From an uncultured Planctomycetota bacterium (GTDB taxonomy: Bacteria; Planctomycetota; Planctomycetia; Pirellulales; Thermoguttaceae), in NCBI GenBank assembly GCA_902770245.1, contig CACXSS010000025.1:1-46883 (forward strand): a stretch of DNA of 46,883 nucleotides, read 5' to 3'. Below the pieces are notes generated by a model. That model saw only the letters and a list, made by a program, of their open reading frames with translations. It ran no database searches and had not been told where the DNA came from. Below are positions 33,156 to 41,870 of the stretch, piece by piece. Numbering within the stretch: position 1 is the first letter of the stretch; every line of letters starts with the position of its first letter. A program made the translations under genes and the position numbers.

Positions 33156-34211
33156 TTATCGATAGTTTCGGACTGTTTTGACGAAACTTATTGCATTTTC
33201 TACAGGCGTTTCTTTGATTATTCCGTGTCCTAAATTGACAATCAGACCGTGGCGAGAACGAACGCTGTCGAGCATAGAGGTAGTTTGGGCGGCGATTTCT
33301 TCTGGAGTGGTTAGAAGTACGGCGGGGTCGAGGTTACCCTGTACAGAACGACGGCGCCCGCCATCGTTGGCGTCGATTAAATCCCAGGCGTCGGACAAGT
33401 CCAGCCGCCAATCGACTCCAATTACCGTTCCACCAGCCTGAGTCATGAGAGGAATTAAAGCCGGGTTCCCGGTTCCAAAATGGATAGCTGGGGCATTTTG
33501 CTCAACTTCGTTAAGAAGAGCATGAACGTGAGTAAATACGTAACTCTTATATTCTAAAGGAGATAAACATCCTACCCAGGAGTCAAACAGCTGAACGGCT
33601 TGCGCTCCAGCGGCGATCTGTCCTTTAAGATAGAGGGCGACGGCTCTGGAAAGCGTTCCCATCAGATCGTTAAACGCCTCTGGATACAGGTACATAAATC
33701 GCTTAGTCTTTGTAAAAGAACGACTTGCCCCGCCTTCTAAAACGTAGCTGGCAAGAGTAAACGGCGCGCCGGCAAAGCCGATTAACGGGATGTCCGCCGG
33801 CAGCTGGCGCCGGGTTTGAACTACGGTTTCCATAACGAAATCCAGCTCGTCCAGCCGTTCCAGCTCAGCAACCCGTTTTAAATCTTCCGGACAGCTAACC
33901 GGATTATGAATTATCGGACCGTGTCCGGGACCGAATTCCAGAGAAAATCCCAACGGAACGAGAATCGGCAGCAAATCCGAAAAGATAATAGCGGCGTCAA
34001 CGCCCAGTTTATTGACGGCAGTAACCATGACGTCCGCGCAAAGCGCCGGGTTATGGCACAGTTCCAGAAATGAAACTTTCTCCCGAACGGCTTGATATTC
34101 CGCCATATATCTCCCTGCCTGACGCATCATCCATACTGGAGGACGGTCAACGGCTTCGCCGCGAACGGCTTTCATAAATCGGCTGTTGTACAGTTCTGGG
34201 GTTAGTTCCAT
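33156..34211 (-). CDS. hemE: Uroporphyrinogen decarboxylase
   Basis: The 351-residue cytoplasmic enzyme removes four carboxyl groups from uroporphyrinogen III to give coproporphyrinogen III in haem synthesis. The N-terminal family signature RPPVWMMRQAGRYMAEYQ (about 20-37) contains the substrate-binding arginines. FSDLLPILVPLG (near 80), GFAGAPFTLASYVLEGG (near 140), FDSWVGCLSP (near 205) and the C-terminal NLGHGIIKETPVENAISFV are all present. The length is normal. It stands alone on the minus strand with no other haem genes in the window. Confidence 0.97.
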   Translation of the reverse strand: MELTPELYNSRFMKAVRGEAVDRPPVWMMRQAGRYMAEYQAVREKVSFLELCHNPALCADVMVTAVNKLGVDAAIIFSDLLPILVPLGFSLEFGPGHGPIIHNPVSCPEDLKRVAELERLDELDFVMETVVQTRRQLPADIPLIGFAGAPFTLASYVLEGGASRSFTKTKRFMYLYPEAFNDLMGTLSRAVALYLKGQIAAGAQAVQLFDSWVGCLSPLEYKSYVFTHVHALLNEVEQNAPAIHFGTGNPALIPLMTQAGGTVIGVDWRLDLSDAWDLIDANDGGRRRSVQGNLDPAVLLTTPEEIAAQTTSMLDSVRSRHGLIVNLGHGIIKETPVENAISFVKTVRNYR

Positions 34212-34266
34212 ATCTATTAATAATTATAACACATATTTTGACTTTGAAAACCCATTAAAGCCCCTA

Positions 34267-34295
34267 TTGCAAATAATATTATCTTTAATTATAAT
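34267..34295 (+). promoter_or_regulatory. Likely promoter for the Gfo/Idh/MocA gene
   Basis: TTGCAA (34267-34272) and TATAAT (34290-34295) are 17 bases apart and face the gene starting at 34530. The leader would be about 230 bases and contains repeat-derived hairpins. Confidence 0.5.
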
Positions 34296-34318
34296 ATAGA
34301 TAAAGTTTCTTCAGTTAG

Positions 34319-34496
34319 TTGCGAGTTGCGGTGCGAAGCCGCACGGGCGAGAGGATGAGGTTTTGTCTCCGAATAAGCCGGTCTCGGCGCTACCCGCTTC
34401 CAATTGGGAACCGACCCTGTCGGTGCGAGTTGCGAGAAGAGTTTGTGTGGCGCTTTGCCGCCTATTGCCTACTGCCTATTGCCTACTGCCTAACTA
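34319..34496. repeat. Heptamer-rich repeat region in the leader of the oxidoreductase gene
   Basis: AGTTGCG units occur at the left (34317-34332), again near 34417-34440, and a run CCTATTG, CCTACTG, CCTATTG, CCTACTG lies at 34461-34488 in strict 7-base phase. Short G+C-rich hairpins such as GGTGCGAAGCCGCAC fall between them. No gene is seen in the region. Confidence 0.6.
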
Positions 34497-34529
34497 TCCC
34501 TTCCCCTTTTTTCACCTTAATACATAACC

Positions 34530-35912
34530 ATGAAAAACTTTACTCGACGACAATTTCTCGGCGTCAGCGCCGGGCTTGCTGCCGCGGCGACCGTTGCTAT
34601 GCCCGGCAGAATTTCAGCCCAAAATGTCAACGACCGCGTCAACATGGCGGTTATTGGCTGCGGCGTTCGCGGCGGTCAGGACATGAACGGTTTTGAAAGA
34701 ACGTGCCAGAACATCGACTTTATCGGTTTTGCCGACCCGGATTTGGGACGCGCCAAAAACACCGGGCGCAAGCATCCCAACGCCGCATTTGTTACTGATT
34801 TCCGCAAGCTGCTGGAAGACGACAATCTCAACGCTGTTGTTGTAACGACGCCTGACCATTGGCACTGCCTTGCTGCGATTCTGGCAATGCAGGCGGGTAA
34901 AGACGTTTACGTCGAAAAGCCCTTGGCTCATACGCCGTGGGAAGGACGTCAGGTTGTCAACGCCGCTCGAAAATACGACAAAATCTGCCAGATGGGCGCT
35001 CAGCAGTTCAGCGACGCCATTCAGCCTCAGATTAAGGACTTTGTCCATAAAGACAAGGCTCTGGGCGAGATGAAGTCCGTTGCAGTCAACCATTATTCCA
35101 TTCGTCAGCCGATTGGAAAGCGCGAAACTCCGTTGCCGATTCCCGCTGGAATTGACTACGACATGTGGCTCGGACCAGCCCAGGATTTGCCGCTGTATCG
35201 AAACAACTTCCATTACGACTGGCACTGGATGTGGAACACCGGAACCGGCGAAATGGGCAACTGGGGCGTTCACGTTTTGGGCGACGCTGTCAACAATACG
35301 CTCAACACGATGGTCTATCCAAAATCCATCATGGGCGGCGGCGCCAGACTGTTCTATAATGATGCGGGCGAAACCCCGAACCTGCATTTTGTCTACTTTG
35401 AAACAGCCAACGTCCCCATCGTGCTGGGATTGTCAACCGTTCCCTCTGCGCCGGGCGCGAAAAATGCTGGAAAGTACGTTGGAGCCAGTTCCGGATACGT
35501 CATTTACTGCGAGGGCGGACAGCTTCGCGGACAACGCGGATCTGCGGTTGCGGTCGACAACGACGGAAAAGTTATTCGCTCGTTCAAGGGCACAAGCGGC
35601 GACGGAACGCATCAGAAGAACTTCATGGACGCCGTTCGCGCTCACGATCGTTCGATTCTGAATCTGGAAATCGAAAAAGCCTACTATTTCGCCACCTGGT
35701 GCAATCTGGCGAACATCGCTTTCCTGGCAGGCAAACCCAACATGAAAGAGATCGTTGGCGCCTACAACGTTACTCTCGGCGAGACCATGCTCAGCCCGCA
35801 GATGGTTATCGATCCGGAAACCGGACGCTTTGTCGGCGACGGCATGGACTTCGCCAACTCGCTGCTCAAGCGAGAATACCGCAAGGGCTTTGAAGTCCCG
35901 GACCTGAGCTGA
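34530..35912 (+). CDS. Exported Gfo/Idh/MocA family oxidoreductase
   Basis: The 460-residue protein begins with a twin-arginine signal (MKNFTRRQFLGVSAGLAAAA, cleavage near 31). The NAD(P)-binding Rossmann fold starts at VNMAVIGCGVRGG (about 37-49) and includes VVVTTPDHWHCLAAILAMQAG and the catalytic-side lysine motif EKPLAHTPWEGRQV (about 129-142). The C-terminal domain holds YDWHWMWNTGTGEMGNWG-HVLGD, typical of planctomycete TAT-exported members. These probably oxidise or epimerise sugars in the periplasm with a tightly bound cofactor that is exported folded; the substrate is unknown. It is not in an operon with transport genes here. Confidence 0.92.
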   Translation: MKNFTRRQFLGVSAGLAAAATVAMPGRISAQNVNDRVNMAVIGCGVRGGQDMNGFERTCQNIDFIGFADPDLGRAKNTGRKHPNAAFVTDFRKLLEDDNLNAVVVTTPDHWHCLAAILAMQAGKDVYVEKPLAHTPWEGRQVVNAARKYDKICQMGAQQFSDAIQPQIKDFVHKDKALGEMKSVAVNHYSIRQPIGKRETPLPIPAGIDYDMWLGPAQDLPLYRNNFHYDWHWMWNTGTGEMGNWGVHVLGDAVNNTLNTMVYPKSIMGGGARLFYNDAGETPNLHFVYFETANVPIVLGLSTVPSAPGAKNAGKYVGASSGYVIYCEGGQLRGQRGSAVAVDNDGKVIRSFKGTSGDGTHQKNFMDAVRAHDRSILNLEIEKAYYFATWCNLANIAFLAGKPNMKEIVGAYNVTLGETMLSPQMVIDPETGRFVGDGMDFANSLLKREYRKGFEVPDLS

Positions 35913-35914
35913 GT

Positions 35915-35990
35915 CCGAAAAATGGATGGTTGATTATGGATAAGGGGACGAAATCTCTTCCCTTGTCCATTTTCAATTATCCGTTATGAC
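35915..35990. repeat. Heptamer-phased inverted repeat after the oxidoreductase gene
   Basis: The left arm (about 35918-35949) contains TGGATGG, TTGATTA, TGGATAA; the right arm (about 35958-35987) contains TCCATTT, TCAATTA, TCCGTTA, its imperfect reverse complement. The element starts a few bases after the stop codon and could form a long hairpin. Confidence 0.65.
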
Positions 35991-36047
35991 AGGAAAACGG
36001 TTTACATTCCGTGATACAAATAGAAGGATAAATCACGACAGCTTCCT

Positions 36048-37190
36048 ATGAATTCAGATAGCGATTTCCGTTTGAATACTTTTTCCCCGGTTGCGCCAGC
36101 GTCTCCTTTGGACGCGTTACACCCGCATTCAAAGTACTGCGAATACGTTTTGAGCATAAACGAAATTGCCGTTGCTTTTATACGTTTTGTTTTGAGAAAT
36201 TCGCCGATATTGCCTCGCTTGCGGCTTGATAAACTCAAAGTGGAGCCGGGGAATTTTTTAGACGCTCAAACGTTAAAAGGTTCTGAAGCGGACGTTGTTT
36301 ATTCCATTCCGTTAGAATTCAGCAACGGCGAACAGCAGGAAGCGCTCGTCTACACGCTTCTGGAGCATAAATCGTCCAACGATTACAACGCTGTTCGTCA
36401 GCTGGCGCGATATTATACCCATTTGCTGTTTCTGGACGACAGGAAAGATCAAAACGACGATAGATCCCGAAAATCCACTGAGATTGACGATTCGTCCGCG
36501 AAAACGTCAACGAAAACTTCCAGAAAGCTGCCGCTGATCATTCCGATTCTGTTTCATCATGGAGCAGAGCCATACACCGGACCGCGAGAATTAAAAGAAT
36601 TCTTTCCAGAAGCAGAAGGTTTTGAAGATTTTATCATCAACTTTAAGCCGATTGTCATTGATTTGACCACAATTGACCTGAAAGAACTGCCAAACGAACC
36701 GAACGAAAAGGTCTTTAATTTCGTAATGACAGTTATCAAGCTGGTCTTTCAGGAAAAGAATTTTGAAGATGTCGAAACATGCTTTTTAGAGCTGTTTCCA
36801 GAAGTTAAGAAACACCCAAAGTACCTGGACCTTGCCAGAACCAGCATCCAATACTTTTGGGCGGCGTCCCATACAGATCACAACCGTTTTTTGAACTTGA
36901 TTGCCAATCATTACCCTCAAGAAAATGAAGGAGGAGAAAATACCGTGTTATCATTGTTAGAAAAATCCTTTTTGGAAGGACGCGAGGAAGGACGTCAGGA
37001 AGGGTTTGAAGAAGGCATTTTGCAAGCTAAACAGTCTGTTATAGTCAACGCTCTCAAAACCCGATTTCAGGACGTTCCAGAAGAAATTTCAGCTCGTCTT
37101 GGTTCCATTCAAGACGAAGTTGTCCTGGATTCATTGCTTATTGAAGCAATTTTGTGCAAGTCCCTGGACGATTTCAAGCAAAAACTGTAA
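36048..37190 (+). CDS. Rpn family PD-(D/E)XK nuclease
   Basis: The 380-residue protein is of the Rpn / PDDEXK_2 family (also annotated as putative transposase). The nuclease core has GSEADVVYSIPL (D82), a beta strand and TLLEHKSSNDYNAVRQLARYY (E106, K108), giving the D...ExK metal site. The C-terminal tail has the family-typical acidic/Gly repeats EGREEGRQEGFEEGILQAK (about 309-328) before a helical end. Escherichia coli Rpn proteins cut DNA and raise RecA-independent recombination. It is a single gene, and no terminal inverted repeats characteristic of an insertion sequence were seen around it. Confidence 0.85.
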   Translation: MNSDSDFRLNTFSPVAPASPLDALHPHSKYCEYVLSINEIAVAFIRFVLRNSPILPRLRLDKLKVEPGNFLDAQTLKGSEADVVYSIPLEFSNGEQQEALVYTLLEHKSSNDYNAVRQLARYYTHLLFLDDRKDQNDDRSRKSTEIDDSSAKTSTKTSRKLPLIIPILFHHGAEPYTGPRELKEFFPEAEGFEDFIINFKPIVIDLTTIDLKELPNEPNEKVFNFVMTVIKLVFQEKNFEDVETCFLELFPEVKKHPKYLDLARTSIQYFWAASHTDHNRFLNLIANHYPQENEGGENTVLSLLEKSFLEGREEGRQEGFEEGILQAKQSVIVNALKTRFQDVPEEISARLGSIQDEVVLDSLLIEAILCKSLDDFKQKL

Positions 37191-37245
37191 TCATCATGGT
37201 TTAAGTAAAGTCTTTTGATTCTCTGGTTTATTCTATACAAACAAA

Positions 37246-37283
37246 AACGGCGTCGATGTCAAAGCGTTAACATCGGCGCCGTT
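37246..37283. terminator. Bidirectional Rho-independent terminator
   Basis: AACGGCG-C/T-CGATGT pairs with ACATCGGCGCCGTT across a short loop, with A-rich sequence on the left and ATTTTG on the right. It serves the convergent Rpn (+) gene and the large secreted-protein gene (-). Confidence 0.85.
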
Positions 37284-37311
37284 ATTTTGTGTTACGGATT
37301 TATGACGGCTC

Positions 37312-39852
37312 TTATTTCTCTAGCTGATACACGGCAACGTCCTCCGGTTCCAGTGTCAGCGTATACACGCCGGGGGCGTCGGTTGGCGTTAGTTCCGTTC
37401 CGAGAACAGCTTTTGCCGTTTTGAATTCTTTTGGAATCGTAACGCGAATGGTTTGAGGCGTCTTTTCCGGATTAAAGAACGTGATATACGTGTTACTTTC
37501 AGACGCGAATCGTTCACAGCAAACTGTAGAACGAGAATCTTTGTCAGCGTTTTCAAACTGAACAAGTCTTTCCGGCTGCCAGCCCGCCTGAGCGACAGCG
37601 AGAACAACAGGCATGTATTTCTTAAACAGCGGACGATCCCTGTTGTACAGCTCCGGCTGGGAGAAATAATGCCCCGTCGCGGCATTGGAGCTGAAAAAGC
37701 CGGGGAATATTCCAAACGCCAACGAACGCTTCATGAATTTTTCTGTATGCTCGTAAGAGAACTTCGTAAAGTCCGTATTCTGTAAGAAACAGAAGGGTTT
37801 TTCTCCGCACAGAGCGCGTTTTCTCAACAAGTCAGACGGCGAAGACGGACTCCATTTTCCGTTCCAATTCCAGTTTGTTTCCGTGCCGAGGACGTCGCAC
37901 AGCGGGACGAGCCATGTCAGCTGATACGGCGTGGAGTTCGCCATCATGGATTTCCCGGACGTTCGAACGGGTTGGGAAAGCGCTCGGATGTACTCGAACG
38001 AAACCAGCCCCCGATACACCGCTGGACGCTTGGAAATCGGGTCGAAAGTCAGCGGACGGTCAGCTGCGGATAAATGCGCCGGGGCAAAGTCCAATTCCGC
38101 TGTTACATACCCTTCTGAAGAGTCAATGTATTCCCCATCTAACCCTTCAAATCCCTTTTCAAATTTTGGAGCGGAGCCGTCAGACGGATAATTTTTTGTT
38201 ACATGTTCTTCCGGCCAATACAGGGAGAATTGATTTGGCTTTGGCGCTGTCGGGACGGAGTTCATGCTCCAAACGCAGCCGAAGCACCACGGCGTATCTT
38301 CCAGACGTCCGACGGGGTTCCCGTCGCGGTCGCGCATAACGCAGTTCTCCCACGTCTTTGCCATTTCCGACCCGTTTTCCGCCTGACGTTTGACTTCCGC
38401 AAGCGCAGAGTCCATCGTTCGCGGCAAGTCTTTCGACATGTGCATCCACCACGTCATCGGCTCCGTGTAACGATAGGTGAGAATTCCGTGTTCGTCGTCC
38501 CATTTTTCGTTTCCTGTCCCTTCCATGAAACGGAACGCGAAATCCTCCCAGCCTTCCACCGAGCTGATTTTCAGGAACGGCATCCAGTTTCCCAAAATCG
38601 GATCGCCGCTCTCGTTACGCGGCAGGTGGCAGTAAAACGCTTTGGGGAACAGACGCATATACGCAGCCCACGCGCTGCGGAATCCCTCTTTGGATTGCTG
38701 GGGAGTCAGCGTCCAATCGACGTCGGACAAACTCCATTGACTCTTCTGAGCCGTAAACGCCAGGTCGTACGCAATGCAAAGCTCTTTTGTATGGTCGTTA
38801 TAGAAAAACCGGTACACGGCGGGATAGTCCGGGTCTATTCCTATCCAGCGCGTTGACCTGTCCTGAAGTTCAACGCCGGCGATTGACCAGCGCGACAGCC
38901 GTTTCGCGCCCGCATTGACGTTTTGAAAGTTGGAGAATTCCAGCTGAGAACTGACCTGTTCAACGGAACCGTCTTGAGCTGTTTTGCGAAGAATCGTCTC
39001 CTCATCCATCGCGCCGTACCAGACAAAGGCGTCAGACGTCATTTTTACGGCTCTGATAAGCGTAATTGACCGCGCTTTTCCGCTTTGATTGCTGACAATC
39101 GTCTTGTCTCCTTCTCGTTTGACTTCAATTCCAGACGCAGACCATACAGAATCGCTGTCCGTTGGTTGTAATTGAACAACGTCTCCAACGGCGTTGTCCG
39201 GCTGGTCGATATTGTATTCTCGAAAATAGAATCTTGAACTGTCGTCGTCTTTAACCGAATTTTGATCAAGAACCAGTTCGCCGTCAAACGGGAATACGGC
39301 AGAGCTGCCATCCGGCGATTTGAGGCTTACTACCTGAAACGACGGATTTCTGAACCAGGCGGTTCCCTTGCGGTTTCTGAACAGAAGGTACATTGTCAGG
39401 CTTTTAATCGGTTTATCCGGCATGAATCGAACGCTTGCTGACGACCAGTTTTTGCCCTTCAGTCCAACGTTGAACGCCTGTGCAACGCCCCATTGATACG
39501 TTCCGTCGGTAAAAGCAATATCCATATAGATGGAATAGTCGCCAGCGGACGCGCTTTCGACGCCCTCGCAGCGGCTTTCCGCCGAGGCGACAATCGGCTC
39601 CGGAACAGTCTGGTCAAGTTTGATGGGAAATAACAGCCCAAACGCTTCGCCGTCCGGATTGCAGCACTCATACGAGCCGTTGTCAAGCGCTTGATATCCT
39701 TTGCCGAATCCGTATGGCTTGACGTCTGCCAGAAGGTTGCGGCTTTCCACGGCAGAGGCGTCAAAATGTTTGTACGCAGCGTTGTCCGCCAAAACGGGAA
39801 CGCAGGTCAGAATCATCATCAACAACAAAAAGGGTAGTGAATTCCTGTTCAT
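37312..39852 (-). CDS. Large secreted protein, glycoside-hydrolase-like architecture
   Basis: The 846-residue protein has a clear signal peptide (MNRNSLPFLLLMMILTCVPVLA). I do not recognise the family. The N-terminal third looks beta-rich, with paired strands such as NGSYECCNPDGEAFGLLFPI. The middle (about 400-730) has an alpha/beta-barrel look, with GLDGEYIDSSEGYVTAELDF, MTWWMHMSKDLPRT and WLVPLCDVLGTETNWNWNG. The end is a small beta-sandwich (about 750-846: YITFFNPEKTPQTIRVTIPK). This order is common in secreted glycosidases, but no catalytic pair can be named with confidence. It is a monocistronic gene with a bidirectional terminator. Confidence 0.7.
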   Translation of the reverse strand: MNRNSLPFLLLMMILTCVPVLADNAAYKHFDASAVESRNLLADVKPYGFGKGYQALDNGSYECCNPDGEAFGLLFPIKLDQTVPEPIVASAESRCEGVESASAGDYSIYMDIAFTDGTYQWGVAQAFNVGLKGKNWSSASVRFMPDKPIKSLTMYLLFRNRKGTAWFRNPSFQVVSLKSPDGSSAVFPFDGELVLDQNSVKDDDSSRFYFREYNIDQPDNAVGDVVQLQPTDSDSVWSASGIEVKREGDKTIVSNQSGKARSITLIRAVKMTSDAFVWYGAMDEETILRKTAQDGSVEQVSSQLEFSNFQNVNAGAKRLSRWSIAGVELQDRSTRWIGIDPDYPAVYRFFYNDHTKELCIAYDLAFTAQKSQWSLSDVDWTLTPQQSKEGFRSAWAAYMRLFPKAFYCHLPRNESGDPILGNWMPFLKISSVEGWEDFAFRFMEGTGNEKWDDEHGILTYRYTEPMTWWMHMSKDLPRTMDSALAEVKRQAENGSEMAKTWENCVMRDRDGNPVGRLEDTPWCFGCVWSMNSVPTAPKPNQFSLYWPEEHVTKNYPSDGSAPKFEKGFEGLDGEYIDSSEGYVTAELDFAPAHLSAADRPLTFDPISKRPAVYRGLVSFEYIRALSQPVRTSGKSMMANSTPYQLTWLVPLCDVLGTETNWNWNGKWSPSSPSDLLRKRALCGEKPFCFLQNTDFTKFSYEHTEKFMKRSLAFGIFPGFFSSNAATGHYFSQPELYNRDRPLFKKYMPVVLAVAQAGWQPERLVQFENADKDSRSTVCCERFASESNTYITFFNPEKTPQTIRVTIPKEFKTAKAVLGTELTPTDAPGVYTLTLEPEDVAVYQLEK

Positions 39853-39944
39853 GATACTCTCACAAGTTAGCGATTAATGGTTAAAACGGATTCTAATTAA
39901 AAAAACGTTTATTCTTTGCGGACATGATTTGTCATTTTTGAATA

Positions 39945-39965
39945 AGAGAAACCTTTCGTTTCTCT
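39945..39965. other. Small hairpin in the leader region left of the short ORFs
   Basis: AGAGAAA-CCTTTCG-TTTCTCT is a perfect 7-bp stem in the A+T-rich gap between the divergent secreted-protein gene and the short plus-strand ORFs. No T-run follows, so it may be a leader structure rather than a terminator. Confidence 0.3.
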
Positions 39966-40006
39966 ATAAGCGCCGTAAAATAAAGATAAACGTTTAGCAA
40001 GGAACA

Positions 40007-40078
40007 ATGAGCAAATACCGGAAATTTGCGTCAAACGGATTGTTAAAAAATAAGTATACGTTCAATGAAATCAAATAA
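40007..40078 (+). CDS. Possible 23-codon leader ORF
   Basis: ATG after AAGGAACA opens a 23-residue basic peptide MSKYRKFASNGLLKNKYTFN followed by EIK and stop. The ribosome site is good. Its end overlaps the ATG of the next ORF (40065) in another frame, so it may be a leader peptide, part of a frameshifted gene, or chance. Confidence 0.25.
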   Translation: MSKYRKFASNGLLKNKYTFNEIK

Positions 40079-40328
40079 CAACATGCCAACGCGCCTGGTA
40101 ATTATTGAACCGCCGAAGACATGGCGCGGAATAAACGAGTTCGACATGCCCAGTACCGGCATTGTGCTGGAAGCAATAACAGCGCGAGTGCGTCATAAAG
40201 AAACGTTTATAAGAAACTTTAACGCTGCCGCTTTTGACGCCAGACTGTTTAACCGTTGGGCGGCAATAACGATGGATATGCCGACCCAAGGGACGGTTGT
40301 TAAAGTTTCGCCAATTAAGAGGCATTAG
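40065..40328 (+). CDS. Small hypothetical protein, uncertain
   Basis: The ORF has 87 codons and its product, basic overall, reads MPTRLVIIEPPKTWRGINEF at residues 7-26 and later ITMDMPTQGTVVKV. No family is recognised. Codon choice looks like that of real genes here, and its start overlaps a preceding short ORF with a good ribosome site, which favours it. An antisense ORF of similar length (40071-40325, minus) exists, so the strand is not certain. A heptamer repeat starts inside its last codons. Confidence 0.3.
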   Translation: MKSNNNMPTRLVIIEPPKTWRGINEFDMPSTGIVLEAITARVRHKETFIRNFNAAAFDARLFNRWAAITMDMPTQGTVVKVSPIKRH

Positions 40329-40400
40329 TACTTAGTGCATAGTACTTAGTGCATAGGACGCAAGCGGCGTTCTCACTATGCACTACGCACTATGCACTAA
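40324..40400. repeat. AGTGCAT heptamer inverted repeat after pgk
   Basis: The left arm (40324-40356) is made of AGTACTT and AGTGCAT units in 7-base phase, the core is GGACGCAAGCGGCGTTC, and the right arm (40376-40400) is ACTATGC, ACTACGC, ACTATGC. The arms are near-perfect reverse complements. It lies 20 bases beyond the pgk stop on the minus strand. Confidence 0.8.
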
Positions 40401-40419
40401 AAGGGCTGCTGCCTCGCCG

Positions 40420-41607
40420 TTATTTTTCGTCCAGAATTTCGACAGCTTCGAATTTCTTTCCTTCGAGCATTTCCAAAGAAGCGCCGCCGCCGGTGGAGAC
40501 GTGCGTTACCTTGTCGGCAAAGCCGAGCTTCTTGACAGCCGCTGCGGAGTCGCCGCCGCCGATGATGGAGATGCAGTCTGTATCGGCAATCGCCTGAGCG
40601 ACAGCAATGGTTCCCTTGGCAAAGGACGGCATTTCAGAAACGCCCATCGGACCGTTCCAGACAACCGTCTTGGCGCCTTTGATGATGTTGGCGTACAGTT
40701 CAGCGGTTTTAGGACCAATGTCCAAACCTTCGTAGCCGTCGGGAATCTGACCGGCGTCAACGGTGAGCTTGTTGCAATCTTCAGCAAACGCGTCGCCGCA
40801 GTTGGTGTCAACCGGAAGAACGAGCTTGTCGCCGCCTTTGGCTAAGAGTTCTTTTGCCAGGTCGACTTTGTCAGCTTCAACCAGAGAACCGCCGACTTTG
40901 CCGCCTTTCGCCAGTTCGAACGTGTAAGCCATCGCGCCGCCGATGAGAACCTTATCGCAGATTCCCAGCAGGTTGTTGATGACGTTGATTTTGTCGGAAA
41001 CTTTCGCGCCGCCGAGGATGGCAACGAACGGACGGGTCGGAGCGCTGATAGCGTCGGAGAGGAACTTGATTTCCTTTTCAACCAGGAAGCCGACAACTTT
41101 GTCTTTGCCCGGCATGGCGTTGGGAACGCCAACCATGGAGGCGTCCGTGCGGTGGCAGGTGCCGAACGCGTCGTTGCAGTAAGCGTCTGCGAAGGCAGCT
41201 AGCTTCTGAGCGAATTCCGCGTCGCCCTTCTTTTCGCCGTCGTTGAAACGAAGGTTTTCCAGAACGAGGGTTTCACCAGCTTTCAGAGCGGCGGCTTTCG
41301 CCTGAGCGTCTTCGCCAATCGTATCGGTTGCAAAGAAGACAGGAGTTCCGAGCAGTTCGCCCAAACGGTCAGCAGCCGGTTTGAGTGAGAATTTGGAGTT
41401 GTCCTGTCCGGACTTTGGACGTCCGAGATGGCTCATGAGGATCAGCTTGCCGCCGCGGTCCAGAACGGACTTGATCGACGGAAGAGCCATACGGATGCGA
41501 AGGTCGTCCGTAATGTTCAGGTTGTCGTCCAACGGAACGTTGAAATCGACGCGCATTAATACTGTTTTGCCCGCTACGTCAATGTCGGCAATTGTCTTTT
41601 TCGCCAT
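40420..41607 (-). CDS. pgk: Phosphoglycerate kinase
   Basis: The 395-residue glycolytic enzyme transfers phosphate from 1,3-bisphosphoglycerate to ADP. The ATG at 41607 ([14 protein letters not shown]) is chosen over one 19 codons upstream because AGGAGA lies just before it and the family starts there. [14 protein letters not shown] (signature, about 15-28), [24 protein letters not shown], the hinge and [19 protein letters not shown], and the nucleotide loop [15 protein letters not shown] are all present. Thr is replaced by Ser in GGGDS, a minor change. It is a single-gene unit flanked by repeats. Confidence 0.97.
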   Translation of the reverse strand: MAKKTIADIDVAGKTVLMRVDFNVPLDDNLNITDDLRIRMALPSIKSVLDRGGKLILMSHLGRPKSGQDNSKFSLKPAADRLGELLGTPVFFATDTIGEDAQAKAAALKAGETLVLENLRFNDGEKKGDAEFAQKLAAFADAYCNDAFGTCHRTDASMVGVPNAMPGKDKVVGFLVEKEIKFLSDAISAPTRPFVAILGGAKVSDKINVINNLLGICDKVLIGGAMAYTFELAKGGKVGGSLVEADKVDLAKELLAKGGDKLVLPVDTNCGDAFAEDCNKLTVDAGQIPDGYEGLDIGPKTAELYANIIKGAKTVVWNGPMGVSEMPSFAKGTIAVAQAIADTDCISIIGGGDSAAAVKKLGFADKVTHVSTGGGASLEMLEGKKFEAVEILDEK

Positions 41608-41755
41608 TGTGTTATCTCCTAATAGGTTTAAATGTCTTGTAGCGAAGGACGCCGCAGCCAACAAGCCGAGGCGAATTCAATTCGCTAATTCTTTACTGAT
41701 TAAATATATTATAGCGCTATGGGGCAGATTGTCAAGACGGCAGGGAGGGAAAGAG

Positions 41756-41842
41756 ACAGGGTAATAGAGAATAAAAAGGGAGTGGGAAGCAGAGTTGAAC
41801 GGCGCTGTGCGTTCAACGTTCGCTCCTCACTCCTATTCTTGA
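41756..41842. repeat. Composite palindromic repeat downstream of the TlpA-like gene
   Basis: The left purine-rich arm (41758-41790, AGGGTAATAGAGAATAAAAA and on) and right pyrimidine-rich arm (41822-41840, GCTCCTCACTCCTATTCTT) flank a perfect palindrome GTTGAACG/CGTTCAAC (41794-41817). It follows the stop of the gene ending at 41871. Confidence 0.6.
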
Positions 41843-41870
41843 CTTTTAAAGATTATTCTTCTGTTTGAGA

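Noticed and set aside
36048-37190. Rpn gene as an insertion-sequence transposase
   Set aside because: It lacks a DDE transposase domain, and I saw no terminal inverted repeats or target-site duplication around it.
40071-40325. 84-codon minus-strand ORF
   Set aside because: It overlaps the 87-codon plus-strand ORF; its His/Arg/Cys-rich translation looks less protein-like and it has no ribosome site.
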